The notes under the pieces were generated by a model, which saw only the letters and a program-made list of their open reading frames with translations, had not been told where the DNA came from and did not search any database. A program made the position numbers and the translations under genes. From positions 1 through 64,000 of the forward strand of contig CAYOOD010000014.1 of the NCBI GenBank assembly GCA_964405435.1: DNA of 64,000 nucleotides. Reading direction: 5' to 3'. How positions within the stretch are numbered: the first letter of the stretch is position 1; each line of letters begins with the position of its first letter. Source of the DNA: DVEG01 sp964405435. GTDB taxonomy: Bacteria; Cyanobacteriota; Cyanobacteriia; Cyanobacteriales; Oscillatoriaceae. Below are positions 63,273 to 64,000 of this stretch, in pieces.

Positions 63273-64000
63273 ATGGAAAATACTCCCACCACCGATCGAG
63301 CAGACGCCTCCTCAGCGGTCAATTTCCCCCCTTCAGACCGGGCAGACTGGACAAAAACCGAGAGCATCAGCGCTTTTGACCGAGCCATGATGCAGCGATG
63401 TCTGACACTCGCTCGCCGTGCTCTGGGGCAAACGGCTCCAAATCCCCTAGTAGGCTCTGTGATTGTTCGGGAAGGACAGATCGTTGGCGAAGGGTTTCAC
63501 CCGGGTGCCGGTCAGCCCCACGCGGAAGTGTTTGCCCTGCGGGAAGCGGGAGAGCGCGCCAAAGGGGCGACTGTCTATGTGAATCTGGAGCCGTGCAATC
63601 ACTACGGACGGACGCCGCCGTGTTCGGAAGCGCTGGTGAAGGCGGAGGTGGCGAGAGTGGTGGTGGGCACGGTCGATCCCGACCCGCGCGTCTCTGGCGG
63701 CGGCATCGATCGCTTGCGGCAGGCGGGCATAGAAGTGGTGGTGGGCGTCGAGGAAGAGGCTTGCCGCCAGTTGAATGAGGCGTTTATCCACCGGATTCTG
63801 TATCGGCGTCCGTTTGGGATTTTGAAATATGCCATGACACTGGACGGCAAAATAGCGACTACAACCGGTCACAGCAGTTGGGTGACGGGTACGGAAGCGC
63901 GCAATGAGGTGCACCAACTGCGGGCGGCTTGCGATGCGGTGATAGTGGGGGGAAATACGGCGCGCTACGACAATCCCCAACTGACGAGCCATCACGCCGC
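63273..64000 (+). CDS. ribD: riboflavin biosynthesis deaminase/reductase, 3' end outside window
   Basis: 242 codons from ATG 63273 to the right edge, still open. A 38-residue leader precedes FDRAMMQRCLTLARRALGQT, where the family alignment begins. Deaminase domain: APNPLVGSVIV, zinc/proton residues in QPHAEVFAL, and the two Cys of NLEPCNHYGRTPPCSEAL. The reductase domain begins RPFGILKYAMTLDGKIATTT with HSSWVTG and the NADPH-binding DAVIVGGNTARYDNP. It catalyses two successive steps from the GTP-cyclohydrolase product toward riboflavin. No Shine-Dalgarno is obvious; a later start at 63387 is possible. Confidence 0.94.
   Translation, partial: MENTPTTDRADASSAVNFPPSDRADWTKTESISAFDRAMMQRCLTLARRALGQTAPNPLVGSVIVREGQIVGEGFHPGAGQPHAEVFALREAGERAKGATVYVNLEPCNHYGRTPPCSEALVKAEVARVVVGTVDPDPRVSGGGIDRLRQAGIEVVVGVEEEACRQLNEAFIHRILYRRPFGILKYAMTLDGKIATTTGHSSWVTGTEARNEVHQLRAACDAVIVGGNTARYDNPQLTSHHA

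Overview
The window comes from a filamentous, non-thermophilic-looking cyanobacterium, most likely of the Oscillatoriales type. Evidence: a photosystem II gene (psbM), a high-light-inducible chlorophyll-binding protein, very frequent HIP1 octamers (GCGATCGC), tandem heptanucleotide repeats of the STRR kind (CACTCAG, CCCAATT), an NtcA box in front of an ammonium transporter, and families expanded in these bacteria (WD40, TPR, FGE-sulfatase, Uma2, DUF4347/FG-GAP/RTX, hybrid sensor kinases). No rRNA, tRNA, CRISPR array or transposase gene was seen.

Layout. 1-2853: 3' part of an AAA-like/WD40 protein running in from the left. 3377-6369 (minus): amt, sdhB and a hli gene 5 bases after sdhB. 7195-10634 (plus): RDD protein, rpmG, rpsR, RNase II/R. 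10813-15279: zinc-ribbon protein and a 1320-residue membrane protein carrying heptamer repeats in frame. 15311-20102 looks like an accessory island: a Uma2 nuclease gene framed by 77-bp inverted repeats, a 990-residue coiled-coil/TPR/FGE protein whose last 45 residues resemble the variable region of a diversity-generating retroelement (DGR) target, and a ParDE-type toxin-antitoxin pair. 20481-27821: acyltransferase, REC-PAS-histidine kinase, DUF2079 membrane protein, dxr, a second Uma2 gene. 27899-34050: three TPR proteins (two exported) and a DUF4347/FG-GAP/RTX surface protein. 34347-39114: thioesterase, universal stress protein, psbM, 2Fe-2S ferredoxin, two exported peptidoglycan-binding proteins. 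39263-44000: small hypotheticals, a DUF1400 alpha/beta hydrolase, a SanA/YdcF-type protein. 44587-53613: giant CheB-CheR-PAS-kinase-receiver protein, pyrD, multi-GAF protein with a degenerate kinase end. 54003-64000: ribbon-helix-helix protein, SWIM-like zinc protein, secA, dihaem cytochrome c, MoxR ATPase, ribF, metallo-beta-lactamase-fold hydrolase and the 5' part of ribD.

Most genes are housekeeping units standing singly or in short runs. The intergenic DNA is unusually rich in structure: a dispersed 35-bp palindrome (CAGAAACCCGGCTTCTT and its mirror), small elements ending in TATAGC/GCTATA, an independent AT-rich MITE-like element, and heptamer arrays, some bracketed by long inverted repeats and some lying inside reading frames. 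The strongest candidate for something new is the 990-residue protein at 16348-19320: a central domain I do not recognise coupled to a putatively hypervariable C-type-lectin-fold end, with no reverse transcriptase in the window.
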